From Paenibacillus terrigena DSM 21567 (GTDB taxonomy: Bacteria > Bacillota > Bacilli > Paenibacillales > Paenibacillaceae): a DNA stretch of 64,000 nt. Location of the stretch: contig NZ_KB895427.1 in the NCBI RefSeq assembly GCF_000374845.1, positions 1 through 64,000 of the forward strand, in the 5' to 3' direction. The stretch's first letter is position 1, and each line of letters opens with the position of its first letter. The notes beneath the pieces were generated by a model. That model was not told the DNA's origin. It searched no databases and worked only from the letters and a program-made list of their open reading frames with translations. Made by a program: the position numbers and the translations under genes. This document shows positions 45,931 through 54,988 of this stretch, one piece after another.

Positions 45931-47625
45931 ATGCTTACAGTAAAAGATTTACTCCATATCCAATCAATCGAAGGCATTAAGGTCGTTGCTGGAGAGCAGG
46001 GAATCAATAATGTGATATCGATTGTCAATATTATGGAGAATCCAGATGCATTTGACTGGTTGTCCTCGAACGAATTACTTTTATCTACGGGTTATATTTT
46101 CAAAGGAAATGAAGAGCTTCAGAATCGGATTATTCGTGAGCTTGCGGAAATCAATTGCGCGGGGTTGTGTGTCAAAATGAAGCGTTATTTCGATAAGCTT
46201 CCGCAGAATATGATTGATCATGCGAACAAATACGGCCTGCCCTTACTAGAGCTCCCATTCACTTATCCGTTGTCCAAGGTGATTGCGATCATTAATGAGA
46301 AGGCATCGGGAAGATACGATTTATTGAATCGAAGAACGCTGGATATGCATAATATTTTGTTCAGAATTGCGCTTGAAGGCGGGGGGATTGAGCGGATTTC
46401 GATGGAGCTGTCAGAGACGATTCATAATCCGATTATTTTCCTTGATCGGGATTGGAATTTGCTGCACTATACGGAGCTGGAGGAGAACCCAATTCCGCTC
46501 GAGGGAAGCCTGCATCTGATACCGAACCGGCCTGTCTTCACCCGGGATTTTCGTGATTCCATTCCGAGTAATATGAGTGAAATGAAGAAGTCGGTCAAAC
46601 GGATCTACCATACGAAGGGGCAGGAGATCAAATGTCGTATTCTGCCGGTTGCTGTTGATCATTACATCTATGGCTACATTGTCGTCTGGCAGACGGTCCG
46701 TGAGCTGACAGAATTCGACTATATCGTCTTGGAGCAATCCTCGACCATTATGGCCCTGGAGCGCATCAAGGCGAAGGAAATTGAAGAAGTGAAGCTGCAA
46801 ATTCGTCAAGATTTCTTCGACGACTTATTGACCGGGAAGCTGACTTCGACGGATACCATCCAGACGTTGTGTGATTTGCATGGCTTGAATTCGAATTATA
46901 TGTATTACTGCATTGTGATCAACATGGAACCCATGGATCCGGAACGGTTCGAAGATATGGTCGTCCGTAAATATGAAATGGATAATCTGGCGAAAAAATG
47001 CGTGGAATTGGTCTATGAGGATTCAAGTGGAGCGAGTGGGGAAGTAACCTGTTTCTACCGAAATCAACGGATTATTATTATGGTCGGTCAGAATGAATTT
47101 CGGCCGAACGTGACGGTCTCGGAGACGAAGAATTATGCCATTGAGCTGCATGAGAAGCTGCAGAAGCAGATTAAGAAGACGACATTTACGATTGGCATTG
47201 GTAGACAGTATAAGTCGATCAGTTCGCTGCACAAAAGCTTCTCAGAGGCCCATGAAGCGATTCGGCTGATGCAGAAATTCGGCAGTCATGGCGAAGTGTC
47301 GCATTTCGAGGACTACTCGGTCTATCATTTCTTAGACTCCAATATCAAAGAGATGGAGCTCGAAGACTTCTTCCTGAAACGGCTCGGCAAGCTCTATGAA
47401 CATGATAATACGTACGGGACAAGCTTTATGATTACGCTGGAGAACTACTTCATTCACAATCACAATGTCAGTGAAGCAGCCAAAGCGATGTTCATTCACC
47501 GCAACACCTTCATCTATCGCATCGATAAAATCAAGGAAATGCTCGGTACGGATTTGAAAAATTCGGAGGAGCTGCTGCAGATTCAATTGGCGCTCAAGAT
47601 CTTCAGGTTATTGAATAAAGTATAA
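45931..47625 (+). CDS. pucR: PucR family transcriptional regulator
   Basis: About 564 aa. N-terminal PucR domain (PF07905; MLTVKDLLHIQSIEGIKVVA to about 125), a middle GAF/CdaR-like region, and the C-terminal helix-turn-helix PF13556 (VSEAAKAMFIHRNTFIYRID, about 505-560). PucR senses purine-catabolism intermediates in B. subtilis. Divergent from the carbamoyl operon, so probably its regulator. ATG 45931 chosen; GTG 45922 in frame is possible. Confidence 0.9.
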   Translation: MLTVKDLLHIQSIEGIKVVAGEQGINNVISIVNIMENPDAFDWLSSNELLLSTGYIFKGNEELQNRIIRELAEINCAGLCVKMKRYFDKLPQNMIDHANKYGLPLLELPFTYPLSKVIAIINEKASGRYDLLNRRTLDMHNILFRIALEGGGIERISMELSETIHNPIIFLDRDWNLLHYTELEENPIPLEGSLHLIPNRPVFTRDFRDSIPSNMSEMKKSVKRIYHTKGQEIKCRILPVAVDHYIYGYIVVWQTVRELTEFDYIVLEQSSTIMALERIKAKEIEEVKLQIRQDFFDDLLTGKLTSTDTIQTLCDLHGLNSNYMYYCIVINMEPMDPERFEDMVVRKYEMDNLAKKCVELVYEDSSGASGEVTCFYRNQRIIIMVGQNEFRPNVTVSETKNYAIELHEKLQKQIKKTTFTIGIGRQYKSISSLHKSFSEAHEAIRLMQKFGSHGEVSHFEDYSVYHFLDSNIKEMELEDFFLKRLGKLYEHDNTYGTSFMITLENYFIHNHNVSEAAKAMFIHRNTFIYRIDKIKEMLGTDLKNSEELLQIQLALKIFRLLNKV

Positions 47626-47632
47626 AGAAGGA

Positions 47633-47672
47633 GCCGGGCCATCGCTTTTGCGATACACCCGGCTCTTGTTCT
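47633..47672. terminator. Terminator between pucR and gdhA
   Basis: GAGCCGGG pairs with CCCGGCTC, with inner ATCGC/GCGAT; TTGTT follows. Confidence 0.8.
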
Positions 47673-47700
47673 ATGTTTATTCGTTCAATGATCTTGGATA

Positions 47701-49080
<1,380 letters not shown>

Positions 49081-49148
49081 TCAAACACTCCTTTATTAAA
49101 ATTTTGCTTTACACTTTGTGTACGATGATTTGCATTTTATACTATACA

Positions 49149-49238
49149 AAATGACGTCATTTCTCCAATAGAAATTATTTTACAAAGCGATTAAATAGCG
49201 CTATCGCGCTAAAGCGATAAACGGTAAAAACGTTTACA
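49149..49238 (-). promoter_or_regulatory. Operator-rich upstream region of gdhA
   Basis: Three features on 90 bases: a perfect 14-bp palindrome AAATGACGTCATTT (49149-49162); an inverted TAGCGC-TATC-GCGCTA flanked by AAGCGAT direct repeats (about 49176-49220); and a cre-like site TGTAAACGTTTTTA (minus; plus 49225-49238), which misses the CcpA consensus at one base. Suggests carbon and nitrogen control. Confidence 0.5.
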
Positions 49239-49272
49239 TTACTATTGCACAAACCATGTAATCGCTTCCGCA

Positions 49273-49311
49273 AAAAAACAAAAAACCTGATCATCGTTAA
49301 GATGACCAGGT
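49273..49311 (-). terminator. Terminator of ddh
   Basis: Minus strand ACCTGGTCATCTT pairs with GATGATCAGGT; TTTTTTGTTTTTTT follows. Confidence 0.88.
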
Positions 49312-49328
49312 CTGCGCAAATATATCTA

Positions 49329-50306
49329 CTATAGCAATTCGCGGCGAAGCTCTTCAGCCGATTTCGGCGACAAATATCCAAGTGGAATATCGAATACTGT
49401 TTTCGCGCCAGTAGCACCCTCTTGGCTAAGGCGATGAGCCGCTCTAGCGTAAGCTACAAGTACGCTTGCCGTGAACTCAGGGTTGCTCTCAAGCTTGAGT
49501 CCAAACTCAATGATTTGCTTCGTATTCTCACCAGTTACACCACTGCGAATAACGAATCCGCCATGCGGCATGCCTTGGTGCTCAGCCTGAAGCTGCTCCT
49601 CGGAGATAAATGTTACCGTTGTGTCATAATCAGAGAAATAGTTCGGCATATTCACGATCGTCTCGCGAATTTGATCTTGGTTCGCGCCTTCTTCAGCGAC
49701 AACATAGCACTCACGCAAATGCTTCTCACGTGTAGCAAGCTCAGGCGTTTCACCTGAACGAATGCGGTCGATCACTTCTTGAACAGGTACGGTGTATTGT
49801 ACGCCAGCTTTTACGCCTGGTACGCGACGAATCGCATCCGAGTGGCCTTGGCTAACGCCTTTGCCCCAGAACGTGTAATCTTTGCCTTCTGGGAGGATAG
49901 ACTCAGCAAGAAGTCGATTAAGGGAGAATAATCCCGGATCCCAGCCTGTCGAAATAACGCTGAGGTTGCCGCCTTCTTTCGCAGCTGCATCCACCGTGTT
50001 GAAAAATTCGGGAATTTTCGCATGCGTGTCGAAGCTGTCGATTGTGTTGAACATTCTGGCGATGACAGGTGTCTGTTCTGGAAGATCCGTCGCCGAACCT
50101 CCGCACAGAATCATCACGTCAATGATGCCTTTATATTGCTCTGTAGCGGAAATGTGCTCGAATTTGATACCTTCTGTTGCGATTTGATCTGGCTGTCTGC
50201 GAGTGAATACCGCTACGAGCTCCAAGTCTTGGTTCTGACGAATGGCTTTCTCCACGCCTTTCCCCAAGTTACCGTAACCAACAATACCTACTTTAATCTT
50301 TTGCAT
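49329..50306 (-). CDS. ddh: meso-Diaminopimelate dehydrogenase
   Basis: 325 aa. NADPH-binding VGIVGYGNLGKGVE, substrate region GWDPGLFSLNRLL and RVPGVKAGVQYT. Makes meso-DAP in one step from tetrahydrodipicolinate, using ammonia. Only some Bacilli have this short-cut of the lysine/peptidoglycan pathway. Sits downstream of gdhA's promoter side in the same orientation but has its own terminator. Confidence 0.95.
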   Translation of the reverse strand: MQKIKVGIVGYGNLGKGVEKAIRQNQDLELVAVFTRRQPDQIATEGIKFEHISATEQYKGIIDVMILCGGSATDLPEQTPVIARMFNTIDSFDTHAKIPEFFNTVDAAAKEGGNLSVISTGWDPGLFSLNRLLAESILPEGKDYTFWGKGVSQGHSDAIRRVPGVKAGVQYTVPVQEVIDRIRSGETPELATREKHLRECYVVAEEGANQDQIRETIVNMPNYFSDYDTTVTFISEEQLQAEHQGMPHGGFVIRSGVTGENTKQIIEFGLKLESNPEFTASVLVAYARAAHRLSQEGATGAKTVFDIPLGYLSPKSAEELRRELL

Positions 50307-50451
50307 TGATAAAGTCCTCCTCTAGGGTATTCCAATAATCTGCTTGTCCACCCTTTAAAGTATATAGATATATTACATTAAATGTAAACGTTATTGGTGA
50401 GAAAAAACCTCTATCGAGGTTCTTACTTTTATTAATACGACTTTGGTTAAA

Positions 50452-50493
50452 AAGAAACCCGCGATGTGTCCAATGGATGGACTTCGCGGGCTC
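50452..50493 (-). terminator. Terminator of the NlpC/P60 gene
   Basis: Minus strand CCCGCGAAGTCCA pairs with TGGACACATCGCGGG; TTTCTTTTT follows. Confidence 0.85.
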
Positions 50494-50500
50494 CTCCTTA

Positions 50501-51001
50501 TTATTCTACATCATCGTGATCTTGATTCCCGTCATTGTCATTGGTGTCATCAAAAATGTCCGAATTCGTCACTCTTGTTGCACCAACATAACGTTTCACA
50601 TAATACGAATCGCTTAAGCTAGAAATTGTAATCCCTTTTTTGCTGGATGCATGTGCAAATTTGTTCTCGCCTACGTAGATGCCGACATGCGAGATGCCTT
50701 TACCGTTTGTATTGAAGAATACGAGATCTCCGGTTTGAAGATCAGATTTTGCAACTTTCGTCCCCATCTTGTACTGGGATCCTGATTGGTGTGGAAGTTT
50801 GACGTCGAATTGCTTGAAGATATACATCGTAAATCCAGAGCAATCAAATCCACTTGTCGATGTGCCACCGCTCTGATAGCGAGTACCAAGAACATCCTTA
50901 ACTTCTTTGTCAAGTTTGGAATCAGCAGCGAAAGCGCTACCAACTGAGACTGCCATCGTTAATGCAAGTGTGACGATCATAGAGCTGAATAACTTTTTCA
51001 A
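50501..51001 (-). CDS. Secreted NlpC/P60 cell-wall hydrolase
   Basis: 166 aa from TTG 51001 (GGAAGGAG about 10 bases upstream): signal peptide to SAFA (about 25), then one NlpC/P60 domain with catalytic Cys in SGFDCSGFTMY and His in ISHVGIYVG and FAHASS. Ends in an acidic Asp/Asn-rich tail. A longer in-frame opening to ATG 51094 runs through the c-di-AMP riboswitch and is not the start. Cleaves gamma-D-Glu-DAP-type bonds by family. Confidence 0.92.
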   Translation of the reverse strand: MKKLFSSMIVTLALTMAVSVGSAFAADSKLDKEVKDVLGTRYQSGGTSTSGFDCSGFTMYIFKQFDVKLPHQSGSQYKMGTKVAKSDLQTGDLVFFNTNGKGISHVGIYVGENKFAHASSKKGITISSLSDSYYVKRYVGATRVTNSDIFDDTNDNDGNQDHDDVE

Positions 51002-51017
51002 AAGGGTAAAACTCCTT

Positions 51018-51135
51018 CCAACGCCTACGAGGTTAGCTAAGGGTTCGGTTGAAGGCTCCCTATGATCCCTTACTTGCAAGATCAATTCACCCAAAGATGG
51101 TTCCCCCGTTTCCTGGTGCGCAGGAACTCGGCTTC
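51018..51135 (-). promoter_or_regulatory. c-di-AMP riboswitch (ydaO/yuaA type)
   Basis: On the minus strand the conserved segments occur in order: GGGGGAACCA, GGGTGAATT, AGGGATCATAGGGAGCC, CCGAACCC and GCTAACCTCGTAGGC, ending 14 bases before the SD. Class members switch off wall-hydrolase and osmotic genes when c-di-AMP is high. Confidence 0.95.
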
Positions 51136-51286
51136 AATGATTTGGTGCACCGGATACAAATAACAATAATGACAAAATTGATTACAAACTTATTACAAAA
51201 TCTTAACTAATTGTTATTCTACCAGACGGTCTGCGCTTTGACAAACCCTTTTTACGTTTTTATCCCATTTTTTTGCGAAAAACAGC

Positions 51287-51326
51287 GAATAACCCGAGCT
51301 TCGCTAGGCGAAATTCGGGTTTATTC
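51287..51326. terminator. Long hairpin, probably a terminator for the minus strand
   Basis: GAATAACCCGAGCTTCGC pairs with GCGAAATTCGGGTTTATTC around TAG; on minus TTATTCGCTGTTTTT follows. Would end transcription from 51463-52266. Confidence 0.55.
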
Positions 51327-51398
51327 GTTACTTCTCATGACATTGGACGAGCATCAGCATTCTGAGCTTCCAGGGCGCTCGCTTAGATTTATTTCTTT

Positions 51399-51461
51399 TT
51401 CGGGGCCTCCCGCAAAATACCTGAATCACATCGAAGCAATAGCATCATTTTGTGGGGATGT
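51399..51461 (+). repeat. Dispersed intergenic element, copy 3 of 4
   Basis: TTCGGGGCCTCCCGCAAAATACCTGAATCACATCGAAGC to ATTTTGTGGGG. Compared with the other copies, the arm base pair G-C (AAAGT/ACTTT) is changed to A-T (AAAAT/ATTTT), on both sides. No clear terminator just before it. Confidence 0.75.
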
Positions 51462-51462
51462 A

Positions 51463-52266
51463 TTAACATTTGCTCTGCCACAATTTATATTGTGCTGCAA
51501 TACCCCATACCTTGACGATAGAGCGGACGAGATGATAGGTCTGATGAAGAATAATGGCAAGGAGTCCTGTCCAGATCCATGCGGCCGCTGTGAAAATTCC
51601 GCTTATCAATAACAGCAATGCAAGTAATAGAAGGGTGATCCCCAGGATCATCGGCAGATTTTTGAGGGAGAGGAGCAGCCCTTGGAATACCCCGGCCTTG
51701 CTCACCTGTCCAAATTGCATAAATAAGAACAACTGGTGAATGATCCAAGCGAATACAATCCATCCGAAGATGATCGGGAGGAAGGATATCCCTAGGTGCT
51801 CTAGATCGTAGAGCTTCCATTCCTGATAGAAGTATGGAACTACCCAGTATGCAGGAGCAAGGATCAGCAGGTTCTCCAGCCAATAGAATAAGCAGACCGG
51901 CTTCCAAGCGTATTTGATGCCTTTGAAGAACAGGAGTCCTTTATCGTCTTGGTGATGAATAGAATAGTAGAGTCCTGCGTTGATGAATGGGGTAACTAAC
52001 ATGCGAATCAAGAACAGCCCTGCGAGCATCCAGAGGTAATAATCGAGGATGTCCGTCTTCATAAGTTGGAACTGACTCTCAATCAGGAACATCTGCATAC
52101 TCGTCTCGGTGGGGTGGGGATCCGGGTAGTGTTCCAGAATAGGGACCACGATGGCGTCGATAAATCGATAGAGGAAGAAGCCCCAGATCAGCTGGTACAA
52201 GAATAGAATAATGACGATATAAAAATGATGTTTGACGATGCTAAAGCTTTCTTTAATATAATTCAT
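51463..52266 (-). CDS. Multi-span membrane protein, 267 aa
   Basis: Six hydrophobic helices (first HHFYIVIILFLYQLIWGFFLY; last about LPMILGITLLLLALLLLISG). No recognised motif. 13 bases after the M1 peptidase gene on the same strand, so probably co-transcribed with it. A helper or immunity-like partner is possible, but nothing in the sequence shows that. Confidence 0.75.
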   Translation of the reverse strand: MNYIKESFSIVKHHFYIVIILFLYQLIWGFFLYRFIDAIVVPILEHYPDPHPTETSMQMFLIESQFQLMKTDILDYYLWMLAGLFLIRMLVTPFINAGLYYSIHHQDDKGLLFFKGIKYAWKPVCLFYWLENLLILAPAYWVVPYFYQEWKLYDLEHLGISFLPIIFGWIVFAWIIHQLFLFMQFGQVSKAGVFQGLLLSLKNLPMILGITLLLLALLLLISGIFTAAAWIWTGLLAIILHQTYHLVRSIVKVWGIAAQYKLWQSKC

Positions 52267-52278
52267 TCCGGGTTCACC

Positions 52279-54267
52279 TCACCATCCGAGTGCGTTCAAG
52301 ATACTCTCGATCAGTTTCGCTGTGCTGAAATTGATTCGTGTTTTGACGGCCTCATCAATTTGGGCCTTCATATAGTTATTGATGCGTTTATTCTCGAGCA
52401 CCATGGTGTCTTGCGGGTCAATCATGACCCAATCCAGCGGTGTCTTATGGGTGAGTGTATATTGAATCGTTGTTGATGCGCCGTCCCAAGTTCGCTTGAC
52501 GGAAGTGCCGTCTTTGAACATGAATACGACAGGAACCTGCGGATAATCACCGCCTTTTTTACGAAGAATGACTTTGGATTCATACGCGGATGTTCCGTTA
52601 TTATCTACCTTCTTAGCGGTAATACTCTCTACAGCATAGTCCGTCATGAACCCTTTATAGACATATTGATTGAAGAAATCGGTCCAATCCTTCTTCGTGA
52701 CTTGTTCGACGACACGCTGGAAATCTGAGGTGGTTGGATGACGGAATGCCCATTTCTTCGTATATGTCTTCATAATTTTGGCCATCGTCTTGGCTCCCAC
52801 TTGCTTCTCTAGGGCGATAAGCACCAGCTTGCCACGTGTGTACACATTTTCGGCGTACTGATTGGAGTCTTTGTACTTCCATGCAAAGAGAGACAGAGGA
52901 GCTGGGTCAGTCATGTAGCTCGATTCAATCGGCAAATTCGCGACGATCCCGTATTCCGTCTCCATGACGCGGTCCTCTGCATAGGAGGTGAATCCTTCAT
53001 CCAGCCAAGCTTCTTCAAATTCATTGCTCGCGAGCATGCCGTAGAAATATTGATGTCCGATTTCATGCACAACGGTACGCTCTAGATCATATCCGGGGTT
53101 GTCATCCATCGCGCCAAAAGCCGTAATGAGGGTTGGGTACTCCATCCCGCCCGCGCCGTTCCCTTCTTTGGGCGGTACGACGATCGATAGCGTAGAATAC
53201 GGATATTCTCCGTACCATTCACTGTAACGGGCGAGCGCCACCTTGGCGGCATGGAAGTACCGCTCTTGCAGATCCTTATGCGCTGGATCAAGGTATAGCT
53301 TGATTCGTACGCCAGGAACGTTCGGCGCAGAGAATGGCTGCTCCGCATAGATGAAATCCGGCGATGCGGCCCATGCGAAGTCGTGCACATCCTCCGCATA
53401 ATATTGATAAGTTTTGTAGCCGTCTTGTTGGGCTGCGCTTTTGGTTGGGAAGCCTGAGGCGGCCACTTTATACGCTTCAGGGACCTGGATGCGAACGTTG
53501 TAAGTTCCGAAATCAGAATAGAATTCGGAGTTCCCGTGATATTGATGGATATTCCATCCTTCAGTGGTCCGTCCTCGCATGCCTGCAGGTTCGTAGACAG
53601 CGAGCTTCGGGAACCATTGTCCCGCCATGACGAAGTTGCCTGCGACACCCATACGTGCGAAGACACCCGGCATTTTCACATTGAACTTCATATTGAGCGT
53701 GATGGACTGGCCGGGCTTGACCGGTTGAGAGAGCCGAACCTTCATTAAGGTGCGATCATTCGGATTGTTGTCATCGGGCTGCACATATTGCATTCGTTTC
53801 ATGAGCGACATACCTTCTTCGGTCTGCATGTCGGTGATTTCCATGGACCCGTAGCTGCCTTCCTTCATAACATCTCCGCGCAATTTGCCTCCTGATTCTT
53901 GAATAAAGGTGGACTGCTTGGACGCAAATGCATTCGGATAGAGGTGGAAATACAGCTCATTCACGATATTTTTGCCGGGGTTGGTCCACGTGACGGATTG
54001 GCTGCCTTGCAGCGTTTTGCCGATGGGTGAGTCTTCGAGCTTCACATTCATGTGATATTCAACGATACGTTTGCTATACACTTTAGAGGTGGGCTCCTCA
54101 ATGGTCTGCTTCGGCTCTGCCGGTTCGCTTGCGGCCGTGCGCTGTTCTGCAAGCTTCGACATGGCGGTCAGATGATCTGCCTGGTTTCTGCTGAACCAGA
54201 TCGCATAGCCGAGCAGACAAACGATGAGCGAGATCGTTAGAATGCGTTTTGTTAGGCGTGGGGTCAT
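52279..54267 (-). CDS. Membrane-anchored M1 family metallopeptidase
   Basis: 662 aa. N-terminal anchor helix (about 8-26) and a Ser/Glu/Pro linker, so the enzyme faces outward. N-terminal beta domain, then the gluzincin core: HEIGHQYFYG (zinc His pair, catalytic Glu) and NEFEEAWLDEGFTSYAED (third ligand Glu). GAGGMEYPTL replaces the GAMEN exopeptidase loop in similar form. Likely an aminopeptidase on the cell surface. Confidence 0.92.
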   Translation of the reverse strand: MTPRLTKRILTISLIVCLLGYAIWFSRNQADHLTAMSKLAEQRTAASEPAEPKQTIEEPTSKVYSKRIVEYHMNVKLEDSPIGKTLQGSQSVTWTNPGKNIVNELYFHLYPNAFASKQSTFIQESGGKLRGDVMKEGSYGSMEITDMQTEEGMSLMKRMQYVQPDDNNPNDRTLMKVRLSQPVKPGQSITLNMKFNVKMPGVFARMGVAGNFVMAGQWFPKLAVYEPAGMRGRTTEGWNIHQYHGNSEFYSDFGTYNVRIQVPEAYKVAASGFPTKSAAQQDGYKTYQYYAEDVHDFAWAASPDFIYAEQPFSAPNVPGVRIKLYLDPAHKDLQERYFHAAKVALARYSEWYGEYPYSTLSIVVPPKEGNGAGGMEYPTLITAFGAMDDNPGYDLERTVVHEIGHQYFYGMLASNEFEEAWLDEGFTSYAEDRVMETEYGIVANLPIESSYMTDPAPLSLFAWKYKDSNQYAENVYTRGKLVLIALEKQVGAKTMAKIMKTYTKKWAFRHPTTSDFQRVVEQVTKKDWTDFFNQYVYKGFMTDYAVESITAKKVDNNGTSAYESKVILRKKGGDYPQVPVVFMFKDGTSVKRTWDGASTTIQYTLTHKTPLDWVMIDPQDTMVLENKRINNYMKAQIDEAVKTRINFSTAKLIESILNALGW

Positions 54268-54311
54268 ACACGTTTACCTCCCGTTGACAAGCATGTACAG
54301 CATGTATATGT

Positions 54312-54339
54312 TTGCAATTTCAATAATATTAGCTAAAAT
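54312..54339 (+). promoter_or_regulatory. Promoter of ywhD
   Basis: TTGCAA (54312-54317), 16-base spacer, TAAAAT (54334-54339). Confidence 0.5.
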
Positions 54340-54369
54340 AAAATTAAATCACTTGGAGGTATAATGCGG

Positions 54370-54870
54370 ATGAGTTCTGAAGAGCAAAAACCGAAGAAAC
54401 AGCTAGCCCTGAATGTTGTTAGCAAGAAGGAACATAAGGGATTTGGCGCAGGTTCAATCGACTTGAATAATGTCTCCCCGGTCATTATCGATCAAGGAGA
54501 AGCTTATATTGATATTGGTGCAATGCACGCGAAGAGTAAGGTGGAACGCGGGATTAAATTCCTGACGAACCGGGAAGATGTGCCGAATGGCCGGAAATGC
54601 TGGATCGTCTGGGTTGCGGTTGACCGTAATGAAGAAGGTCCGTTCTACGGCGGTATGACGGCTTGTGAAATGGCTGTTGATCCGGAGATCAAGCGCGGAT
54701 GGAAAATTCTTGCGGAGCATGTGAACAAGCTGGATTATGCGTTGAAACGCCGTGTGATGCTGGAAGGACTAGATGCGGAGGAGAAGAAGCTTCTTCGTGA
54801 GTTGCTCATGCAGCACAATCCAGAATGGTGGGAGCGTACCAGCGATAGCGTGAAGGAAGCATTAGCATAG
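54370..54870 (+). CDS. ywhD: YwhD family protein
   Basis: 166 aa, PF08741 family. LALNVVSKKEHKGFGAGSID opens it, EAYIDIGAMHAKSKVERGIK and WWERTSDSV are conserved. Function unknown. In B. subtilis it lies next to pbpG and speEB as here, though here pbpG is convergent. ATG 54370 is nine bases after GGAGGT; ATG 54364 is too close. Confidence 0.88.
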   Translation: MSSEEQKPKKQLALNVVSKKEHKGFGAGSIDLNNVSPVIIDQGEAYIDIGAMHAKSKVERGIKFLTNREDVPNGRKCWIVWVAVDRNEEGPFYGGMTACEMAVDPEIKRGWKILAEHVNKLDYALKRRVMLEGLDAEEKKLLRELLMQHNPEWWERTSDSVKEALA

Positions 54871-54883
54871 GGCTATATTATAG

Positions 54884-54927
54884 AAGAAGAGACAGCGATC
54901 CGAGATGGATGGCTGTCTCTTTTTTTC
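54884..54927 (+). terminator. Terminator of ywhD
   Basis: GAGACAGC pairs with GGCTGTCTC, with inner GATCC/GGAT; seven T follow, running straight into repeat copy 4. Confidence 0.85.
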
Positions 54928-54988
54928 GGGGCCCCGTTAAGTGCCTGAATCACTTCGAAGCCGAGTCCCCACTTTGTGGGGTTATTTT
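54926..54988 (+). repeat. Dispersed intergenic element, copy 4 of 4
   Basis: TTCGGGGCCCCGTTAAGT, TGCCTGAATCACTTCGAAGCC and CCCCACTTTGTGGGGTTATTTTT. Right half is the best match to the consensus; the left arm has a two-base difference. It fills the space between the terminator of ywhD and the stop codon of convergent pbpG. Confidence 0.8.
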
